From positions 1,926,570-1,990,569 of the forward strand of contig NW_004955429.1 of the NCBI RefSeq assembly GCF_000276665.1: 64,000 nt of DNA. Reading direction: 5' to 3'. Source of the stretch: Chinchilla lanigera (taxonomy: Eukaryota > Chordata > Mammalia > Rodentia > Chinchillidae). The position numbers and the translations under genes were made by a program. Numbering within the stretch: the first letter of the stretch is position 1; each line of letters opens with the position of its first letter. This document shows positions 59,103 through 64,000 of this stretch, in pieces. The notes under the pieces are model-generated. The model was given only the letters and a program-made list of their open reading frames with translations, did no database searches and was not told the origin of the DNA.

Positions 59103-60568
59103 ACAACTACTAGCTTCACTTCCTGTCCCTGCAGCCCAATATCTTTCCCAGAATAGATTCTACTTGTAGACCTGAGCTCACTTTCAGACTCAGAGCCCAG
59201 AAGCAGACTCAGAAAACGCCTTACACCCAGAGCTCAGCTGTAGACTGAGAGTACCGCTATCAGACTCAACTGTGGCAGAAAGCTTCCTTGGCAAAGGAAT
59301 GGCACAATTCCCCATGTGCTGTGGTAAGTCTAGTTCCCCTGCAGGGTCACCCAGAGAGAGTTCTGCTTGAGTTTGCTCCCCCCTGGCCTGTGCCTTGAAC
59401 CTCGGAACCGTGTTCTTCCTGCAGCACCGTTCCAGATGTGTGTGTGCTTTCCCTCCCTACCTGACACCCACTGAGGAGTCCTGCTCCCTTTGCCTGAGTT
59501 CCAGTCCCTAGGGCAGTGTCTTTCCCCTTTTCAAAAGTGCTTATTTATGGGATTGTCTCTGCTTAGCCTCCAGGTGTTGCTAAACCTCTATTTTGTTAAT
59601 ATTACGCTGGTAAAATCTTGGCTAGCGAGGGTTTTTGCACACTCTCCATATGATACAGTCTATGCCAGCACAAGGGTCAGAGGGAGCTTCGTGGTGGTAC
59701 AGTTTGGGACACATTACCCTGAAACAGGGCTTCCTGGCATGTGAGAAAACAGCAGACACAGGGGCCCTTCTTGCTCATAGCAGGTCGTATGATTTTACTC
59801 AAGAGATGCACTGCCCACACCTAGAGGGGAAAAAAAAAATCTTTATTGTAGACACAGAGACATACACAGCAACCAGAATGAGTAGGCCTTCCTAAGTTTC
59901 TCTAGCTTTTACAGTGAAGCCATACTTCTATATCCAAGCATAGTTCTCCATGAATTGCCACTTCTTCATCAAAAGTAGTATAAAAAATAGACAGGTTTAT
60001 CTGCTCCTTTTGGTCTTCATTTCCTTGTGAAGACTCCCATGCCACATAAAACTTAATATTAAATCAATTTGTATGCTCTTTATTAATCTGTCTTCCATTA
60101 TGGGAGCCTCAGTCATCAAACTAAAATGCGAAAGAAAGATCCTTCCTTCCCATATGGCAGAAGGCGGCATTCAAAAAGCATATCCTCCATGTTGTGTTCT
60201 GTGTGTTTCTGTCGTTCTCACGTGAGCAAATAACCTGCTCAAATTTAACATAAACTCTAAATATTTGTTCTGAAGTGCCAGTGGAGCTTTGTTTTCTTCC
60301 TCTCCACCCCATGCTCGTGCTCACCTAGAGATGAGCCCAACTCACTGATCCAGAGGCCAACGCTCACTTGGAGAAGCTATTGAAAGGGTTACTCCTTGAT
60401 GGGCCACTAGGTAAACCACTCTCCCACTAATCTATGACTTCTGTCTTTTCAAAGAATCATCTTAACAGCTATTGGGTCAAAACAAGTTTATGATTTTTTT
60501 ATTAACACACATTTTAAAAATACTGGTAGATTTTCTAGATGAAAGAAATAAATTCAGTAAGTCATTTT
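59103..60568. other. Single-copy sequence
   Basis: No gene recognised. Tandem phrases such as CAGACTCAGAGCCCAG and CAGAGCTCAGCTG near 59185-59265 are only loosely repetitive. Confidence 0.4.
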
Positions 60569-60583
60569 AAAATATTTTTGTCT

Positions 60584-60680
60584 AAAAAAAAGCCAGGGAT
60601 AGAGCTCAGTGCCACAAGTGCCTGCTTGGCAAGCTCAAGGTCCTGAGTTCAATTCCTGGCACAAAAATAAATAAATAAAT
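60584..60680 (+). mobile_element. ID SINE
   Basis: AGCCAGGGATAGAGCTCAGT to GAGTTCAATTCCTGGC, then an (AAAT)n tail. The 15-bp duplication AAAATATTTTTGTCT (60569-60583) is matched by AAAATATCTTTGTCT (60681-60695), one mismatch. Confidence 0.95.
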
Positions 60681-60695
60681 AAAATATCTTTGTCT

Positions 60696-61469
60696 GATTT
60701 GTTAATTTGTTTTATTTTTGGTAAATTTTGCAAATGCTTGTTTTTTAATTGATGACATTCTTACTAATACTCTCTTTAAAAAAAAAAAAAACAGGGAAAA
60801 TCATGCTTTGTAAGGGGAGGAGGAACAACACTGTAACCATAGGTATCACTATCATTGCTGTGAGCGTGGTTTATCTTGAATAAAAATAATAAGTTCCCAG
60901 GGTAGAAAAAGCTATAAAGATAAAGAGCAGCTCAGTGGTTGCCTAGATTTAAAGGGGAGGGATTAGGAGATGATAACCAGTGGGTAGAATGTTTTGCTTT
61001 AGGACAACAAAAATTATCTAAATGGAGGACTTTCGCCCATTACTATTGTAAAGTGAGCACAAAGCTCTCAGTGAGGTCCTAAAGTGAACTCTATCCCCAC
61101 TCACGTGTTGTAGGGCCCTACTGGCCATCTGGGGGCCGCTTTGCAGGCTGATGGGCCTCGCCCATCCTCAGAAGCAAGAAGTCAGTACATATTAGTTACC
61201 TGAAGCCCAAAGACACTTGCCCAAGATGGGTGCAAAAAAGCGGGGTAATACCATGGGTGCATTAGACAGGTGGAGAATACCAGGAGGTTTTACTAGACCT
61301 TTTTTTTCGAAGCGATAGTTTAAAATATTATGCTGACATATATCAATTGTTTAACTGACTTTTGAGGTGAATTATACATTTTTAAGGCCAAGTCCAGAAC
61401 CCTATCTATAGTCAGTCATGTACATTTTCAGCAGGTCAAGTAATGTGATAGATGAACTATGGTGAGTTT
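60696..61469. other. Unassigned sequence
   Basis: No gene recognised. A 14-base A tract lies near 60778. Confidence 0.45.
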
Positions 61470-62250
61470 ATATCTTTTTTGAAAATCAGCTTTATTGAAC
61501 TAAAATTTGCATACTATACAATGTGCAAACATACTGTGTAGGGCTCAGTGGACTTTAGTATACTGGCAGAGTTGTATGACCGTGACCACAATCATTTTAG
61601 GTCACTTTTGTTATCCCCAAATAAAACACTCTACCCGCTATCACGTCCTAATCCCCCCTAAATTTTGGCAAGCGCTGAGCTACTCTCTATCTTTATAGAT
61701 TTTCCTATCCTGTACATTTATTGTTTTTAGTTCAAGATAGACCATGGTCATAGCAACAAAAAAGACCTTACCATATCCAAAGAAATAGAAACCCTGTAAA
61801 GTGAGCTCTCACATCATACTGGAGTGAAACTAGAACCCAACAACAAGAGCATACTTGGAATACAATAATTTCCCTCTCTTTTCCTATTATCTGTCCTTCA
61901 TTTCATACTTTATATAGTAACTCCTTCATATAAGGGAAATCCTGTAATGTTTGAGTTTGTGTATCTAATTTATTTCAATTAACATTATGGTCTCAAGGTG
62001 AATCCATTTTTCTGCAAATGCTTCAAGTTTATCTTTTTATGGCAGAGTAGTGTTCCATTGTGTATAAAGATCACATTTTCTTTATCCGTTCATCTGTTGA
62101 TGGGCATACAGGCTGTTTCCAAGATTTAGTTACTATGAATTATGTTACTTTAAACATGGGTATATATATTTCATCATGGTATGATGTTTTTAACGATTTG
62201 GGGAAGATATGTAAAAGGAGAATAACTGGTAGCTACACAAAAGGGTAAGT
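61470..62250 (-). mobile_element. Old LINE-1 3' end
   Basis: Antisense L1: CAGCTTTATTGAACTAAAAT at the 3' terminus, then GCAGAGTAGTGTTCCATTGT and CCGTTCATCTGTTGATGGGC near 62085-62105. Confidence 0.78.
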
Positions 62251-63537
62251 AATAATGCACAAGTTGTATTGGATAAAAATTTGGATTCTGACCTGCCTGA
62301 AGAGAATGCCCGAAAGTCATGTTAGCATACACTCCACATTATTTTGTGAGTCAGAGTGTAAAAAAAACTAAAAGAGAAGAAAATACAGTAAACAGATTTT
62401 TGTTGCAGTGCAATGTTAAGTAACAATGTTAAGTAAGATGGGAAACCAGAAGTTGAAGCTAATTTAGGGGAGTTCAAGTAATTATTTTGACAGCTTGGGT
62501 TAGAACCACGGCAGTGAGCACAGGAATGACAAAATGTGCCAATGGACAGTTCTTTAGAATCAGAGATGTGTCATAATTAGAGCATTTGGCAAAAAAGCAT
62601 GCAAATGACCTCTTGGAGATTCATACTTTCAAATCACTGTAGTTGGTGATACCAGAAAATGCACTATTAAAACAGATATGATGTGAAAATTTACAGATGT
62701 TAAATCTGATGTATCTATGGAAGGTCCATTCGGCCATCTATCAGGCAGAGGATAGTGTGGTCTGGATTTCAGAAGAGCCCTTGGAGCTAGCAGTATTCCC
62801 AGAACCTTGAAGTTGTTGAGAATGCCCAGAGAAGATTGAAGAAAGGAAAAAAGAAAGAAGAAAAATGAAGAACTTCAGAAAATGCACATCTTTAGGGAAC
62901 TGAATAAGGAGACTCAACTTGGGGGTAGAGGAAAGATCCCAGTGGGAAAGATAAAACCAAAGAACGTGGAGAATAAAATGTGAGGAATAAAGCTATGTAA
63001 GGAGGATGAAAGAAGATTCACACTTCAACACAGAATCAGCCATTGACGAGGACGATAACCGAGGAGGAGGCATTTGGCAGAGGATTTGGCTGTGTCATGA
63101 CCATTTGTAAAAATACATTGAGTAAGGGCAAAAGAATGAACAGAGTAAGGAAAGGGGGCAGCGTGCTATCATTCTATTCTCAGGACACTTTGTAGAAAAG
63201 GAAAAGTCAGGGCAGTACACTGACTATAAAACAATATTTTCATTTGCAAAATGTGACTAATTGTAGCTAATGTTGAAAGACTTTTATAATGCTCAGTAAA
63301 TACAGTGTTTACAAGATACATACTGTAGTGTCTCATAGGTAATAAGTTGCAAATTTCTATTAGTTTTCTGACTGTTTACATTGTTATTAGTAGTAAACTT
63401 AAAAACAAAAAAATACACTGCTGGATAAAGGGAAGAACACACAACCAGAAAAAAGGACTAATGACAGTAAAGATCTGGGGATGATGGAGTGAAGGCCCCA
63501 TGGAAAGGCGAGGAGAAGGAAGGGGTTAAAATGGAAA

Positions 63538-63539
<2 letters not shown>
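62251..63539. other. Single-copy sequence
   Basis: No gene recognised. The part 62820-63010 is purine-rich. Confidence 0.45.
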
Positions 63540-63585
<46 letters not shown>

Positions 63586-63642
63586 CACACACACACATTT
63601 ATGTGTTTGTGTTTGTGTTTGTGTTTGTTTGTGTGTATGTTT
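63540..63642. repeat. Compound microsatellite (CT)n (AC)n (GTGTTT)n
   Basis: A 43-bp CT tract, then a short GTGC(AC)n, then about five GTGTTT-like units. It generates spurious minus-strand frames of alternating Arg-Glu. Confidence 0.97.
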
Positions 63643-64000
63643 GACCTCCTTTAGGGGCAAGGTAGAAAAATAGATTTGGATATACAGAAAGTGGAAAAAG
63701 ACCAGCAAAACTTAAGGAAAAAGCTACTGTAGAAACATAAACAGTCTTACTTTCTATGATAAACTGCTCTTGTATTTAAACTACAACCTGAGACGTTAGT
63801 TACATTAAATTTGAGTCCTACAACTGTAGAAATGTATGATGTCTAAAAACAGATTTTACTTATGTAAAATAAAATCATCATTTACATAGAAATATACACA
63901 AGTTATTGTGGAAAGTGGTAAACGGCAGCACAGCACAAGCCCGGCAGGCTCTAATATCTTGCCTTAATTTAATTCTGGAGACATTTTTTTTTTGACAACA
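63643..64000. other. Unassigned sequence at right edge
   Basis: No gene or repeat recognised. Confidence 0.45.

Noticed and set aside
63399..63708. Arg-Glu repeat protein
   Set aside because: It is the translation of the CT microsatellite.

Overview
The window is non-coding mammalian DNA, almost certainly from a rodent. It carries 7SL-derived B1 SINEs, tRNA-Ala-derived ID SINEs in several ages, and what looks like a dimeric B1-plus-ID SINE. It also has long LINE-1 (L1) copies, rodent-type MaLR LTRs, and old L2 and MIR remnants. B1 with a shared ID subfamily (a CCTGGCAAG core and a GGTACCGG 3' end) and a B1-dID-like dimer point to a non-murid rodent. A beaver or kangaroo-rat relative, or a squirrel-related lineage, is my low-confidence guess.

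I found no host protein-coding gene, rRNA, functional tRNA or CRISPR. The only convincing coding frame is the ORF1 of an L1 on the minus strand at the left edge. It is open from an ATG at 1062 to base 1 and has a monomeric GC-rich promoter upstream. All other open frames fall in decayed repeats or look like chance.

Layout: 1-1380 is the 5' part of a young L1 (minus). 2003-6900 is a decayed, nearly full-length L1 (minus) holding an ID insertion. 7-16 kb is single-copy DNA with MIR, L2, MLT1 and a GATA microsatellite. 16.9-19.1 kb is a two-LTR MaLR element. 19.1-23.1 kb is single-copy DNA with a pair of perfect hairpins and stretches that look like conserved non-coding elements. 23-30 kb holds L1, MLT1, L2 and MIR pieces. 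30.5-33 kb is an old L1 with a recent 103-bp duplication. 33.35-34.04 kb is an unusual chimeric insertion joining an endogenous-retrovirus protease fragment to an L1 3' UTR inside one 13-bp target-site duplication. 35-38.6 kb has a TG/CG microsatellite, a dimeric SINE, L1 and L2 pieces and a 429-base assembly gap. 39-48 kb is single-copy DNA with B1, MLT1, L2 and a nested L2/ID/LTR cluster. 49-54.2 kb holds two old L1s head to tail. 55.5-57.2 kb is an L2 split by later insertions. 57-64 kb is mostly single-copy DNA with B1s, an ID, an old L1 3' end and microsatellites.

The most interesting item is the ERV-protease/L1 chimera, which fits template switching during L1 reverse transcription. Next come the twin perfect hairpins near 19.9 kb, the intact L1 ORF1 with its 142-bp promoter monomers, and several blocks that may be distal enhancers. 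Repeat families were named by recognition of the sequence, not by a database search, so boundaries of old elements are approximate.
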